The translations under genes and the position numbers were made by a program. Positions 44,785-54,106 of a stretch of 64,000 nucleotides of DNA are shown piece by piece. This DNA is from BP-133 sp040756995 (GTDB taxonomy: Bacteria; Actinomycetota; Acidimicrobiia; IMCC26256; BP-133). Position 1 is the stretch's first letter. Each line of letters opens with the position of its first letter. A model generated the notes under the pieces. The model searched no databases. It was not told where the DNA came from and saw only the letters and a list, made by a program, of their open reading frames with translations. Location: contig JBFLYK010000001.1 of NCBI GenBank assembly GCA_040756995.1, positions 310,001 to 374,000 of the forward strand, given 5' to 3'.

Positions 44785-45656
44785 TGGACATCTTCGTTCC
44801 GCTCGTCGTGTCGGGGGTCGTCACGGGGAGCTTGTACTTCCTGGTGGCCGCCGGGCTGGTCGTCGTCTACCGGCTGTCCCGCATCCTGAATTTCGCCCAC
44901 GGATCCGTCGGGATGGTGGCGGCCTACATCTTCTTCGTCGGGCTGTGGCCCCACATGCCGATGGGTCTGGCGCTGCCGCTGGCCTTGGCCGCCTCGGCCG
45001 GGCTGGGCGTGTTCATCGAGCGGTTCACCATCCGCCGGGCCAACCGCCAGTCGGCGCTGGCCGCCATCATCGTCACCGTCGGCTGGATGACACTGCTGCC
45101 GGTCCTCGTCTCCAACATCACCGAGGGCGGAACCCGGGTCGTGCCCCAGCTGTTCCCCAAGACGCAGGTCATCGAGTGGGGCGCTCTGTTCGTGACCGCC
45201 GACCAGCTCATCGTGCTGGCCATCGCCATCGGACTGGGGATCGGATTCTGGGCCCTGCTGCGCTACACCACGATCGGTCTCCAGATGCGGGCCGTGGCCA
45301 CCAGCCCCGAGGGCGCCGCCCTCCTCGGCGTGAACGTCAACTTCGTGGCTGCGGTGAGCTGGGGCCTGGCCGGGGTGTTCGCCGGCGTGGCCGGGATCCT
45401 GATCTCCCCCTTCATCAACCTGAGCAACGTGACGCTGACGCTGCTGGTGGTCCCCGGCTACGCCGCCGCGCTGGCCGGGGGCCTGCGGAGTGTCGGCGCC
45501 GCCTTCGCCGGGGCGATGGTGGTGGGCATCGGCGGAGCGCTGCTCCGGGGCTACGGCTCGGACATCACCGGTCTCCAGGAAGCGTTCCCGTTCCTGTTGA
45601 TCATGCTCCTGCTCATCGTGACCAGGGAGGAGGCCGGGGTTGCGCGGGCGGTCTGA
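44784..45656 (+). CDS. Branched-chain-type ABC permease, LivH family
   Basis: A 290-residue inner-membrane protein with about eight hydrophobic segments. GSLYFLVAAGLVVVYRLSRILNFAHGS is the LivH N-terminus and LLRYTTIGLQMRAVATSPEGAALLGVN the coupling region. It forms the translocation pore with the LivM-like protein. Because the operon encodes aromatic catabolism, an aromatic acid or related compound is a likelier substrate than amino acids. Confidence 0.93.
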   Translation: MDIFVPLVVSGVVTGSLYFLVAAGLVVVYRLSRILNFAHGSVGMVAAYIFFVGLWPHMPMGLALPLALAASAGLGVFIERFTIRRANRQSALAAIIVTVGWMTLLPVLVSNITEGGTRVVPQLFPKTQVIEWGALFVTADQLIVLAIAIGLGIGFWALLRYTTIGLQMRAVATSPEGAALLGVNVNFVAAVSWGLAGVFAGVAGILISPFINLSNVTLTLLVVPGYAAALAGGLRSVGAAFAGAMVVGIGGALLRGYGSDITGLQEAFPFLLIMLLLIVTREEAGVARAV

Positions 45657-46617
45657 GTTGCTCGCCGGCGGGGTCGCCCTGGTGGTTGTGCCGCTGTTCC
45701 TGTCCGACTTCTCGGACTACCTCCTCGCCTGGGCTCTGGTGAGTGCCATCGGTTTTCTCGGCTTGGTCGTCGTCACCGGCCTCGGCGGCCAGATCTCGCT
45801 CTGCCAGGCCTCGTTCATCGGCTTCGGAGCCTTCTTCACCGGTCTGCTGCTTCGCCACGACTGGTCGTTCTGGCTCGCCTGGCCGACCTCGGCGTTGCTG
45901 GCCGCTCCGATCGGGATCGTCGTCGGCCTCCCAGCCATGCGCCTCCGGGGCGTGCACCTCGGGGTGGCCACCCTGGGCTTCGCGGTCTTCTTCAACGAAG
46001 TGGTGTTCCGGTGGTCCTGGCTCACCGGCGGCAGCGAGGCGGGGGTGAACTTCGAGCGCCCGTCGCTGTTCGGCTTCGATCTCGATTCCAACACACGGTA
46101 CTACGGCCTGGTGCTGGTGGTCTTCGCCGTGGCGGCAGCACTCACCGTGTGGTTGCAGCGGTCGGTGCTCGGCCGATCGCTGCGGGCCATGCGGGATGCA
46201 GAGCGGGGCGCCATGGCCACCGGCCTGTCGATCGAACGGGCCAAGCTCCTCGCCTTTTCCCTCTCCGCCGTGTACGGCGCAGTCGCCGGCGGGCTGCTCG
46301 GGCCGCTACTCGGGACGGTGGTGCGCCGTTCCTTCGACCCAATCGCGTCGGTCGTCATGCTGGCCCTCGCCGGGGTGGCCGGGCTGGCGAGCGTCCCCGG
46401 CGCGGTCATCGCCGGGCTTTTCCTCAACTACCTGCCCGGCGAAATCGGCACGGTGGCCGGCATCGAGAACGTCGATCTCATCATCCCGGCCGTGATGCTG
46501 ATCGTCCTCATGCAGTTCGCCCCCGATGGCCTGGCCGCGCTGCCCGGTCACCTGTCCCGGCTGGGACGCAGTGCCGGGTGGCCGCGCCGGGCACGCGCCG
46601 AAGAGGCGGTCCCATGA
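45640..46617 (+). CDS. Branched-chain-type ABC permease, LivM family
   Basis: A 325-residue permease from a TTG start inside the 3' end of the LivH gene, behind AGGGAGGAGG. GLGGQISLCQASFIGFGAF and SVLGRSLRAMRDAERGAMATGLS, the coupling EAA-like loop, identify LivM. About ten membrane segments are expected, then a basic cytoplasmic tail. Its stop overlaps the ATPase start by 4 nt (ATGA). Confidence 0.92.
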   Translation: MRGRSELLAGGVALVVVPLFLSDFSDYLLAWALVSAIGFLGLVVVTGLGGQISLCQASFIGFGAFFTGLLLRHDWSFWLAWPTSALLAAPIGIVVGLPAMRLRGVHLGVATLGFAVFFNEVVFRWSWLTGGSEAGVNFERPSLFGFDLDSNTRYYGLVLVVFAVAAALTVWLQRSVLGRSLRAMRDAERGAMATGLSIERAKLLAFSLSAVYGAVAGGLLGPLLGTVVRRSFDPIASVVMLALAGVAGLASVPGAVIAGLFLNYLPGEIGTVAGIENVDLIIPAVMLIVLMQFAPDGLAALPGHLSRLGRSAGWPRRARAEEAVP

Positions 46618-47387
46618 TCCTGTGCCAGACGGTCGATCTGGGGATCTCTTTCGGCGCCGTGCACGCCGTCGAGGCCCTCAACCTTCGGGTCCATCGGGGT
46701 GAGATCGTGGCGTTGATCGGGCCCAATGGAGCGGGGAAGACCACCGTCCTCAATTGCCTGTCCGGCTTCTACCTACCGGACCGCGGACGGGTCGAGCTCG
46801 ATGGCATGAACCTCCGCCGGTTCTCGCCCAACCGGAGGGCGCACCTCGGCATCGGCCGGACGTTCCAGACGCCGCAGGTGTTCCGCTCCCTCACGGTGGC
46901 CGAGCACCTGGAACTGGCCGTCGGTCTCGGGCGGTCCTTCCTCGGCCGGCGCAGTCTCCACCGCCGTTCCGACCGTGGCGATGTGGCCGACATCGAGCAG
47001 CTGATCGAGCTGACCGGCCTGGCGGGCTACGCCGCCACGCCGGCCGGCGCTCTGCCACTCGGGCTCGCCCGCCGGCTGGAGATCGGCCGCGCCCTGGCGC
47101 TGAACCCCCGCCTGCTACTGCTCGACGAGCCGGCCTCCGGGATGGAGGAAGCTGAGGGGCGGAACCTCGGCGAGCTCATCCTCGACCTCCGGAACTCGCG
47201 GAGCATGGGGATCCTCCTGGTCGAGCACGACATGGGCCTCGTCGGCCAGGTGGCCGACTACGTCTACGTCCTCGACCACGGTCGCCTCCTCGCCCGGGGC
47301 GACCTTGCCCGCGTCCAGCAGAACCCGGAGGTCATCCGCGCCTACCTGGGAGGCGAGACTCGACGTGAGTCCCTTGCTGTCGGTTGA
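46614..47387 (+). CDS. ABC transporter ATPase, LivG family
   Basis: A 257-residue ATP-binding subunit. Walker A is GPNGAGKT near 38, the Q-loop region is GIGRTFQTPQVF, Walker B is LLLLDEPASGM and the switch His is in LLVEHDMGLV. The signature segment reads ALPLGLARRLEIGRALA rather than LSGGQ, a deviation common in LivG. It works with the LivF-like protein to drive the two permeases. It overlaps the next gene by 23 bp. Confidence 0.92.
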   Translation: MILCQTVDLGISFGAVHAVEALNLRVHRGEIVALIGPNGAGKTTVLNCLSGFYLPDRGRVELDGMNLRRFSPNRRAHLGIGRTFQTPQVFRSLTVAEHLELAVGLGRSFLGRRSLHRRSDRGDVADIEQLIELTGLAGYAATPAGALPLGLARRLEIGRALALNPRLLLLDEPASGMEEAEGRNLGELILDLRNSRSMGILLVEHDMGLVGQVADYVYVLDHGRLLARGDLARVQQNPEVIRAYLGGETRRESLAVG

Positions 47388-48321
47388 AGGCCTCGCCGTC
47401 GACTACGGCGGCGTCCAGGCCCTGCGGGGAATCGACCTCGAGGTCCCCGAGGGGTCGATGGTGGCCGTACTCGGCCCCAACGGCGCCGGGAAGAGCACCA
47501 CCCTGCGGGCGCTGGCGGGGCTCGTTCGTTCCACCGGGCGCGTCATGTTCGACGGGCAACGCGTCGACCGGCTGGCGCCCCACGCCCGGGCCCGACGCGG
47601 GCTCGTGCTGGTGCCCGAGGGGCGCTTGATCCTGCCCGACCTGACCGTCCTCGAGAACCTCAAGCTGGGAAGCCGCCTCTCCACCGACCGGGAAGCGCTC
47701 GACCGGGCGCTGTCCTTCTTCCCGGCGCTCGAGAGCCTCCTGGGCCGGCGGGCCGGCGTGCTGTCCGGTGGAGAGCAGCAGATGCTGGCCATCGCCCGGG
47801 CGATGGCGATGTCGCCCCGCCTGCTGATGATCGACGAGATGTCGCTCGGTCTGGCTCCGCTCATCGTGTCCAACCTGGTGTCCCGGCTGGCGGAAATCAA
47901 GGCGGCCGGGCTGACGCTCCTGGTCGTCGAGCAGTTCGCCCCGCTCATCCTCTCGCTCTGCGACTCCGTGTACCTCCTCGAGCGGGGGGAGGTCGTCGAA
48001 CAGCGAAGAGGAGGCGAGATGGCCACCACCGAGGTGCTCGAGTCGATGCACCTCGGAGTGGGGCAGCGGGTGACGAACCCGAACGAAGTCTGGATCGAAG
48101 CCGGCGATCCGGGTGACGGGCAGGACGCCATCACGGTCCGGCTCCCCGCCTGGGTCCTGCGGGTCCTGGAAGAACAGAACGGCGGCGCCGCCCCGGAGCG
48201 GGCGGCCGAGCGACTGCTCCTGGCCGCGGCCAAGGACATGCGCGACGCCGCGCTGTCGGCGGTGAAGCCAGCCCGCAATGGCGATCTGGCCCAGACCTTG
48301 GGAAGGGGGACGATGCAATGA
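47365..48321 (+). CDS. ABC transporter ATPase, LivF family, with C-terminal extension
   Basis: A 318-residue ATPase from a GTG. Walker A is GPNGAGKST near 35, the signature is VLSGGEQQMLAIARAM, and Walker B is LLMIDEMSLGLAP. A normal LivF is about 235 residues. Here an 85-residue extension follows, with WVLRVLEEQNGGAAPERAAERLLLAAAKDMRDAALSAVKP, a helical segment resembling a ribbon-helix-helix or oligomerisation motif. The role of the extension is unknown. Its stop overlaps the start of the exported-protein gene. Confidence 0.9.
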   Translation: MSPLLSVEGLAVDYGGVQALRGIDLEVPEGSMVAVLGPNGAGKSTTLRALAGLVRSTGRVMFDGQRVDRLAPHARARRGLVLVPEGRLILPDLTVLENLKLGSRLSTDREALDRALSFFPALESLLGRRAGVLSGGEQQMLAIARAMAMSPRLLMIDEMSLGLAPLIVSNLVSRLAEIKAAGLTLLVVEQFAPLILSLCDSVYLLERGEVVEQRRGGEMATTEVLESMHLGVGQRVTNPNEVWIEAGDPGDGQDAITVRLPAWVLRVLEEQNGGAAPERAAERLLLAAAKDMRDAALSAVKPARNGDLAQTLGRGTMQ

Positions 48322-49817
48322 GCAGGCCACTGCGCCTCGCCCTCCGGTTGGCGGCCGCGGCGGCGGTCCTCGCGGCGGCCGGGTCGGCCGGCTCCGGCTC
48401 CGCCTTCGGGTCCTCGCCCGGCGAGGTGGTTGCCGACTTCGCCGCCAGCGCCCGGTCAGTGGCGGTTGAGGCGGCCTACGACCGACCCGGGACGACCATC
48501 TGGGCCCCGACCATCCAGTTCGGTGCCGGCTACACGCAGTCCTCGGTGACCAACGACCCGGCGGTGGTGGCCGTGGGTGCCTCGCTCTACCCCGGCGGTC
48601 TGGTCCTGGTGTGCACCGAAGGCGTCACCGGGCGCTGCCCGGCCGCCTACCCGCTGTGGGCCCGCTCGACCAACGTCGACGAGAAGATCGACGCCCCCGG
48701 CGGCAAGAGCTACGCCTCCCCCGACGGTGCCGTGGTGCTCGAGGCGCAGACCTCGCATGCCGAGACGTCCAGTCAACCGAGAGCACTCGGCACTGCCTCG
48801 TCCGGGCACGTGGTGCTGGGCAACGTGGCGAGGATCGACTCCGCCCGGTCGGCCAGCGAGAGCCTCCGCCAGGATGGAGCGGCCGTTGTGTCGAAGGCGT
48901 GGTCGGTTCTCCAGGGCGTTTCACTGCTCGACGGCGCGGTGAAGATCCAGTCGCTGTGGTCGGAGTCGACGGCCAGCCTCGGCGACGGCCCCAAGGCCGC
49001 CAGCGCGGTGCGGGTCGAGGGCGCCACGTTCAACGACCGGCAGATCACCTTCGACGACCAGGGCGTGCGGGTCATCGACCCGTCGGTACCGGCCGACCGG
49101 GTTGACGAGGTGAGCAAGGCCATGAACGAGCAGCTGCTCAAGCACTTCGGCGTGAAGATCACCCTGGTCGACGCACCCGTGGTGCAGAAGCCCGACCTGG
49201 CCGCGGCGGAGACCAATGGGTTGCGCATTGCCGCTGAGATGAGCGAGGGCGGCCAGGGAGCGCCATGGTGTGACCCCGCCCGGGGCCTGCCGCCGATCAC
49301 CAATTGCAAGCAAGTTGACCACGTGACGATGACGCTCGGAGCCTCGGCGGCCGCGGTGTCCCGGCCACCAGGAGGCGCCGACGGCGGGCTCCTCGACGTG
49401 GGGGCCGGTGTTCCGGCGGTCGGCGACGATCTGTCGCAGGGCGACGGCGCCCAGGCCGCTCCTGCCGTCGATGCCATCGCTCCGGCCGCCGACACCACCG
49501 TCGCCATTCCACCGGAGGGGTTCACCGGCCCAGGCACCGACCAGAGCTATGCGGCGCCGCGGGAGGCACTGGCCGTTGGCGGCGAGACCTCGTCGCCTCC
49601 GGCGGCGAGCGCCGCGCCGACGGGGTACGGCGACGCTTTCCGCCCGGGGGCAACGGCGGAATCGGCTCCGATCGCCCGGAGGATCGAGCGGAAGAGCGTC
49701 CGGCCGGCGCAGCTCGCGCTCCTCGCCCTGAGCTGGGCCCTCACTGCCGCCTGTCTGGCTGTGCTGGTGGCACGGTCTCGCCTCGCCCGGGCGCGCGCCG
49801 CCGCGCTGGGTCTGTAG
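48318..49817 (+). CDS. Exported protein with C-terminal membrane anchor, unknown
   Basis: A 499-residue protein with a signal peptide (LRLALRLAAAAAVLAAAGSA), a large extracytoplasmic region of mixed beta character, an Ala/Pro-rich stretch (about 350-450) and a C-terminal transmembrane helix (about 467-487) ending in a short Arg-rich cytoplasmic tail. Three or four Cys pairs (LVCTEGVTGRC; PWCDP...NCKQ) suggest disulfides. It is translationally coupled to the LivF gene (ATGA) and followed 34 nt later by the binding protein. I do not recognise a family. An envelope-anchored helper for uptake of a hydrophobic substrate is inferred from position only. Confidence 0.75.
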   Translation: MSRPLRLALRLAAAAAVLAAAGSAGSGSAFGSSPGEVVADFAASARSVAVEAAYDRPGTTIWAPTIQFGAGYTQSSVTNDPAVVAVGASLYPGGLVLVCTEGVTGRCPAAYPLWARSTNVDEKIDAPGGKSYASPDGAVVLEAQTSHAETSSQPRALGTASSGHVVLGNVARIDSARSASESLRQDGAAVVSKAWSVLQGVSLLDGAVKIQSLWSESTASLGDGPKAASAVRVEGATFNDRQITFDDQGVRVIDPSVPADRVDEVSKAMNEQLLKHFGVKITLVDAPVVQKPDLAAAETNGLRIAAEMSEGGQGAPWCDPARGLPPITNCKQVDHVTMTLGASAAAVSRPPGGADGGLLDVGAGVPAVGDDLSQGDGAQAAPAVDAIAPAADTTVAIPPEGFTGPGTDQSYAAPREALAVGGETSSPPAASAAPTGYGDAFRPGATAESAPIARRIERKSVRPAQLALLALSWALTAACLAVLVARSRLARARAAALGL

Positions 49818-49851
49818 AGATGCTGATTGCCTGATTGGGGGAACGGCAACG

Positions 49852-51414
49852 ATGAAGCTCGACAAGGAACGCACGCTGATCACGGCCTTCGCGCTGCTGC
49901 TGGTCTTGAACGTGGCCGCCACCGCCGCGCTGCTCAACACCGAAGGCGACACCGAGGTGAAGACGGCGCTCCAGGCGTCGTCCGGCGCCGATGCCGCCCT
50001 CCCCGGGGGAGCGGCCCCGGCCCCGGCGGCGTCGGACACCGCGGGTGGCGCGCCAGCCGTGGCGTCGACGTCCACGACGGTCCCGGCCGGAGTCGCGGGT
50101 GCCGCCACCGCCCCGACGAACCGTTCGGTGACGGCGACATCCGGTCCGGCCGCCCGGGCGGGGGCCACGGCAGGAGCGCCGGTGAGAGGATCGCGGCCGG
50201 CTGCGCCGGCCGCGCCGGCCGGCGCAGCCGGCCCGGCGGGGCCCGCCCCGGCAGCTGCAGCGGAGGAGCGCATCGGGCTCGGAACCGGCACGATCAAGGT
50301 CGGCGCCCTGTCCGCCGGCAATTTCCCCATCCCCTACGGCGACTTCACCTTCGGTCCCGCTGCCTACTTCCGATCGATCAACGAGCAGGGCGGGGTCAAC
50401 GGACTCAAGATCGAATACGTGTCCCGGGACGCCAACTTTGACGCGGCGCGGGGCACGACCGAATGCCGGCGGCTCATCGAGCAGGACAAGATCTTCGCCA
50501 TGGTGGGGATGACCCCGATCTTTGGCGCGGGAGGCTGCTACAAGCAGCTCAACGACGCTCGGGTGCCGAACATCGGCCCCGACGGCGTCGACGTGGAAGG
50601 CTTCCGGTTCCCGAACACCTTCAACCTGTCGATCGACGTCTACAACGCTGGCCGCGGCGGGGGGTGGTGGGCGTACAAGAAGGGCGCCCGACGCTGCTCG
50701 GTCGTCTACGTCGCCGGCAACCAGAACATGGCCGACTACAAGGACGGGTTTGTGGCGCAGTTCCAGCAGATGGGCGGCAAGGTGGCGTCCGTCGAGGCCG
50801 AGCCGATCGACCAACCCGACTTCAGCGCCACCGTGTTGCGGATCCGGTCGCAGAACCCCGACTGCATCTTCCTGGGGCACGCCCCCGATGCCGCTTTGCG
50901 GATTCTCCAGGCGATGCAGCGGCAGGGCAACTACTCGGTGCCCCATCTGGTCTTCGGGTACGAGAACTACGACGAGCGGGTCACCAAGTTCGCTTCGCAG
51001 TACCCGGCCCAGGTGAAGGATGCCTACATGCCGGTCCAGATGTACATCCCGGAACAGGCGGGCCAGTATCCGGTGGTCAACGAGTACGTCCAGATGATGA
51101 AGAAGTACTACCCCAATGCCTCGCTCAGCATCTGGCAGGAGATGGCCTGGCTGTCAGCCAAGGTCTTCGTGGAGGCCCTCCGCAAGGCCGGCCCCAACCC
51201 GACCCGCTCGAGCGTCCTGGCCGCTCTCGAAACCCTCGACGAGTTCGACAGCGGGATGTTCCCCGACCGGATCCCGAAGAAGGCGGCCGGGGCCAGGCAC
51301 CTGCCCCGCCGGTCGATGTTCCTGCTCAAATACGACGCCGGCGGATCACGCTGGATCCCCCAGGGAGACGCGCCGAGCTCCGAGTTCTGGGTGCCGAAGC
51401 TGCCCCGTCAATGA
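49852..51414 (+). CDS. Membrane-anchored ABC substrate-binding protein with long linker
   Basis: A 520-residue type I periplasmic-binding protein. An uncleaved-looking N-terminal helix (ITAFALLLVLNVAATAALL, about 9-27) leads into a roughly 110-residue Ala/Pro/Gly/Thr linker (about 35-140). The LivJ-like receptor domain then starts (IKVGALSAGNFP, GPAAYFRSINEQGGVNG, VVYVAGNQNMADYKDGF). Most Gram-positive receptors are lipoproteins with a short tether; the long linker may bridge the cell wall. The 3' end overlaps the convergent IclR gene by 69 bp. Confidence 0.9.
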   Translation: MKLDKERTLITAFALLLVLNVAATAALLNTEGDTEVKTALQASSGADAALPGGAAPAPAASDTAGGAPAVASTSTTVPAGVAGAATAPTNRSVTATSGPAARAGATAGAPVRGSRPAAPAAPAGAAGPAGPAPAAAAEERIGLGTGTIKVGALSAGNFPIPYGDFTFGPAAYFRSINEQGGVNGLKIEYVSRDANFDAARGTTECRRLIEQDKIFAMVGMTPIFGAGGCYKQLNDARVPNIGPDGVDVEGFRFPNTFNLSIDVYNAGRGGGWWAYKKGARRCSVVYVAGNQNMADYKDGFVAQFQQMGGKVASVEAEPIDQPDFSATVLRIRSQNPDCIFLGHAPDAALRILQAMQRQGNYSVPHLVFGYENYDERVTKFASQYPAQVKDAYMPVQMYIPEQAGQYPVVNEYVQMMKKYYPNASLSIWQEMAWLSAKVFVEALRKAGPNPTRSSVLAALETLDEFDSGMFPDRIPKKAAGARHLPRRSMFLLKYDAGGSRWIPQGDAPSSEFWVPKLPRQ

Positions 51415-52188
51415 CGAGGGCAGCTCCGGGTGGCGGTAACCAAGCGCCCGGCTGACCCCCATACTGGCGGTCTTCACGGCCGGCACCAGCGACTCCAGTG
51501 ACCAGCGGGTGGCGGGCCCGCTCACCGACATGCCGGCCACGACCGCTCCGGTGTGGTCGAAGATCGGCGCCCCGACGCAGACGAGGCCAACGATGAGCTC
51601 TTCCTGGTCGAAGGCGACGCCCTCCTGGCGGACCTTCTTCAACGTCTCGGCGAAGAGGCGGCGATCCGTGATGCTGTACGGCGTCTGCGGCGAGAACCCC
51701 TGGTCGACGACGCCCTTGACGACATCGGGAGGGCTGTAGGCCAGGATCGCCTTCCCGACCGAGGTGCACGTGGCCGGGGCCCGTCCCGCCACCCGCGACG
51801 GCGCTTTGGTCAGCCGGTGGCTCACCAGCCGGTCCAGAACCAGCACGTCGGCCCCTTCGAGCTTGGCCAGGTGCACGATCCCCTGCGTGGCGACGACGAG
51901 ATCCTCCATGTAGGGCAGGGCCATGTCGCGCAGCCGGTGACCTTCCGGGACGAGACCTCCGAGCTCGAAGAGCTTGATGCCGAGGCGGTACCGGCCCGAC
52001 GGCATCCGCCGTACACCGCCCCATGTCTCGAGCGCGGCCAGGATCCGGTAGGCGGTCGGCTTGGAGACCTCGGAGCGCTTGGCCAGCTCGGTCAGGCTGA
52101 ACTCGAACGGTTCCGCGCCGAAGGCGTCGAGAACGGCGAGCAGCTTTCCCGCCGCGGTGTTGACATCAACCGGAACTCTCGTGGGCAT
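51346..52188 (-). CDS. IclR-family regulator 1
   Basis: A 280-residue IclR protein. The N-terminal winged helix (FSLTELAKRSEVSKPTAYRILAALETWGGVRR) is followed by the effector-binding GAF-like domain (about 90-255), ending MSVSGPATRW...RALGYRHP. The last ~20 residues read through the antisense of the binding-protein gene and may not be conserved. ATG 52188 is preferred over an in-frame start 27 nt upstream. It is a close paralogue of the next gene. Such regulators usually respond to an aromatic acid or its product. Confidence 0.9.
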   Translation of the reverse strand: MPTRVPVDVNTAAGKLLAVLDAFGAEPFEFSLTELAKRSEVSKPTAYRILAALETWGGVRRMPSGRYRLGIKLFELGGLVPEGHRLRDMALPYMEDLVVATQGIVHLAKLEGADVLVLDRLVSHRLTKAPSRVAGRAPATCTSVGKAILAYSPPDVVKGVVDQGFSPQTPYSITDRRLFAETLKKVRQEGVAFDQEELIVGLVCVGAPIFDHTGAVVAGMSVSGPATRWSLESLVPAVKTASMGVSRALGYRHPELPSSLTGQLRHPELGARRVSLGDPA

Positions 52189-52267
52189 CTCTCTCAACGC
52201 ACCCGACTGCCGCACGTTCGCCCCCCGGTCTCCGGCTCGTCTGCTTCAGGGTACCAATCCGAAGGGC

Positions 52268-53077
52268 TCAACCTCCAGGGTGGGGGTGCAGCGCGGGGTG
52301 GCGGTAACCGAGCGCCCGGCTCACTCCATTCGTCGCCGCCCGCACCGCGGGAGCGAACGATTCCAGCGGCATCCGGGTGACGGGGCCCGACACCGAGATC
52401 GCGGCGACGACACGGCCGGTGTGGTCGAATACAGGGGCGCCGACACACGCCCGGCCGACGAAGAGCTCCTCCTGGCCGTAGGCGACGCCGTCCCGGCGGA
52501 TCTTTCCGAGCGTCTTCAGGAAGAGGTTGCGGTCGGTGATGCTGTAGGGCGTCTCCGCCGCCAGTCCCCGCTCGAGCACGGCCTCGACCACCTCGGGCGG
52601 GCTGAAGGCCAGGATCGCCTTGCCGACCGCGCTGCAGCTGGCGGGCTCCCGGCCACCGACCCGGACGCGGCTCGGTGCCGTTGCCCCCTGGTGCGACAGC
52701 AACCGGTCGAGCACCACGACGTCGTTGCCCTCCAGGGTCACGAGATGCACGTGGCCGTTGGTGGCGATCAGCAGGTCTTCCATGTAGGGCAGCGCCAGGT
52801 CCCGGAGCCGTTGCCGCTCCGGTACGAGACCGCCCAGCTCGAAGAACTTCATCCCCAGGGAGTAGCGCCCGGACGGGGTACGGCGGACGCCGCCCCACCG
52901 CTCGAGTGCCGCCAGGAGCCGGTAGGTCGTGGGTTTGGATACCCCCGCGCCCCGGGCGACCTCGGTGAGGCTGAACTCCATCTGCTCCGACCGGAACACA
53001 TCCAGGATGGCCAACACCTTGCTGGCCGCGGTGCTGGTGTCCTTGCCGTCGGGGCTCTCGACCGGCGTCCTGGCCAT
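52268..53077 (-). CDS. IclR-family regulator 2
   Basis: A 269-residue paralogue of the 51346 protein, nearly collinear along its length (FSLTEVARGAGVSKPTTYRLLAALERWGGVRR; ISVSGPVTRMPLESFAPAVRAATNGVSRALGYRHP). It ends with a short HPHPGG tail. The tandem pair arose by duplication and probably senses related compounds. Each could control one of the flanking clusters. The 79-bp gap between the two genes contains no obvious palindrome. Confidence 0.92.
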   Translation of the reverse strand: MARTPVESPDGKDTSTAASKVLAILDVFRSEQMEFSLTEVARGAGVSKPTTYRLLAALERWGGVRRTPSGRYSLGMKFFELGGLVPERQRLRDLALPYMEDLLIATNGHVHLVTLEGNDVVVLDRLLSHQGATAPSRVRVGGREPASCSAVGKAILAFSPPEVVEAVLERGLAAETPYSITDRNLFLKTLGKIRRDGVAYGQEELFVGRACVGAPVFDHTGRVVAAISVSGPVTRMPLESFAPAVRAATNGVSRALGYRHPALHPHPGG

Positions 53078-53098
53078 CCTGGCTCCCAGGGCTCGAAC

Positions 53099-54106
53099 TC
53101 AGTCGAACAATGTATTGAGTGATCGGAGGACGCGGTACGTCCCGAGGAGGACGGGGACGTCGAGGCGGCGGCGCCGGGCCTCGTCGACGAAGGGGCCGAG
53201 CATGACGTCGACCTCGGTCTTCCGGCGCCGGGTGAGATCCACGAACATCGACGGCGCCGACGCCGGCCGCGGCGCACCCGCCTGGGCGCCCATCTGTTCC
53301 ATGACCATCCGCACGGCGTCGTCGAACGGGAGGGCGTCGAGTTCCGCGAGCCGCGACAGCGGCGCGAAGAAGTTTTGCGGGCGGTACCCGAGCGCGGTGT
53401 AGACCGACAGGACCTCCTTGGCCACAGCCACGAAATGCTCGGCGGCATCGGGGATTCGCAGCACGTCCCGGTAGTTGACGTCGGGACAGGCGGCCAAGGT
53501 CGTCACGAACCAGGTGGAGGCGGTGCAGATCTGGGCCAGCTTCTCCCACTCGACATGGACGATGTCGTCGCTGACCTTGGTGCCGAGCCCCGCGGCGTTG
53601 AAGACCTCCACCAGCGTCTCGACACGCCGGGTTCTCGAGCCGTCGAGCTCGCCGAAGTACGCCGTCGTCGGCACGGTGAAGTGGTTGCTGGCCACGCCCG
53701 GTTCCGTGAGAGTGCCCGCTTCGATCGTCGCCGCGCCGATGACCCGGTCCCGGCCCAGCCAGTCGGCCAGGACACCGTCCTTGACGATGGAGTTCTGCAG
53801 CGACAACGCCACCCCCACCCGGTCACGCAGTTCGGTGGCGTCCTCGAGGGCGGTGGCGGTGTCTTTGGCTTTCACCGTGAGGAACAGGTAGTCGAAGTCG
53901 CCGTCCGCCTCCTTCGGATGCGTGGCCACGGCCAGGTTCCTGCGCACCGTGCGGTCGCCTCGCACACCGACGATCCGCAGCCCCCGGCGGCGGACCGCTT
54001 CCATGTGGGCTGGTCGGCCGATGAGAGTCACGTCGACCCCTTCATCGGCCAGCAACCCGCCGATCACGGATCCCAGGCCCCCGGCGCCGAGGACGGCGAC
54101 GCGCAT
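53099..54106 (-). CDS. Ketopantoate reductase (PanE/ApbA) family enzyme
   Basis: A 335-residue NAD(P)-dependent enzyme. The Rossmann motif is VAVLGAGGLGSVIGGLLADEG, then DYLFLTVKAKDTATAL. The C-terminal helical domain carries KLAQICTASTWFVTTLA. Biosynthetic PanE makes pantoate, but relatives in catabolic clusters reduce other 2-keto or beta-keto acids. Its place directly before an aldolase-like gene (adjacent stop and start) favours a catabolic role. Substrate unknown. Confidence 0.87.
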   Translation of the reverse strand: MRVAVLGAGGLGSVIGGLLADEGVDVTLIGRPAHMEAVRRRGLRIVGVRGDRTVRRNLAVATHPKEADGDFDYLFLTVKAKDTATALEDATELRDRVGVALSLQNSIVKDGVLADWLGRDRVIGAATIEAGTLTEPGVASNHFTVPTTAYFGELDGSRTRRVETLVEVFNAAGLGTKVSDDIVHVEWEKLAQICTASTWFVTTLAACPDVNYRDVLRIPDAAEHFVAVAKEVLSVYTALGYRPQNFFAPLSRLAELDALPFDDAVRMVMEQMGAQAGAPRPASAPSMFVDLTRRRKTEVDVMLGPFVDEARRRRLDVPVLLGTYRVLRSLNTLFD

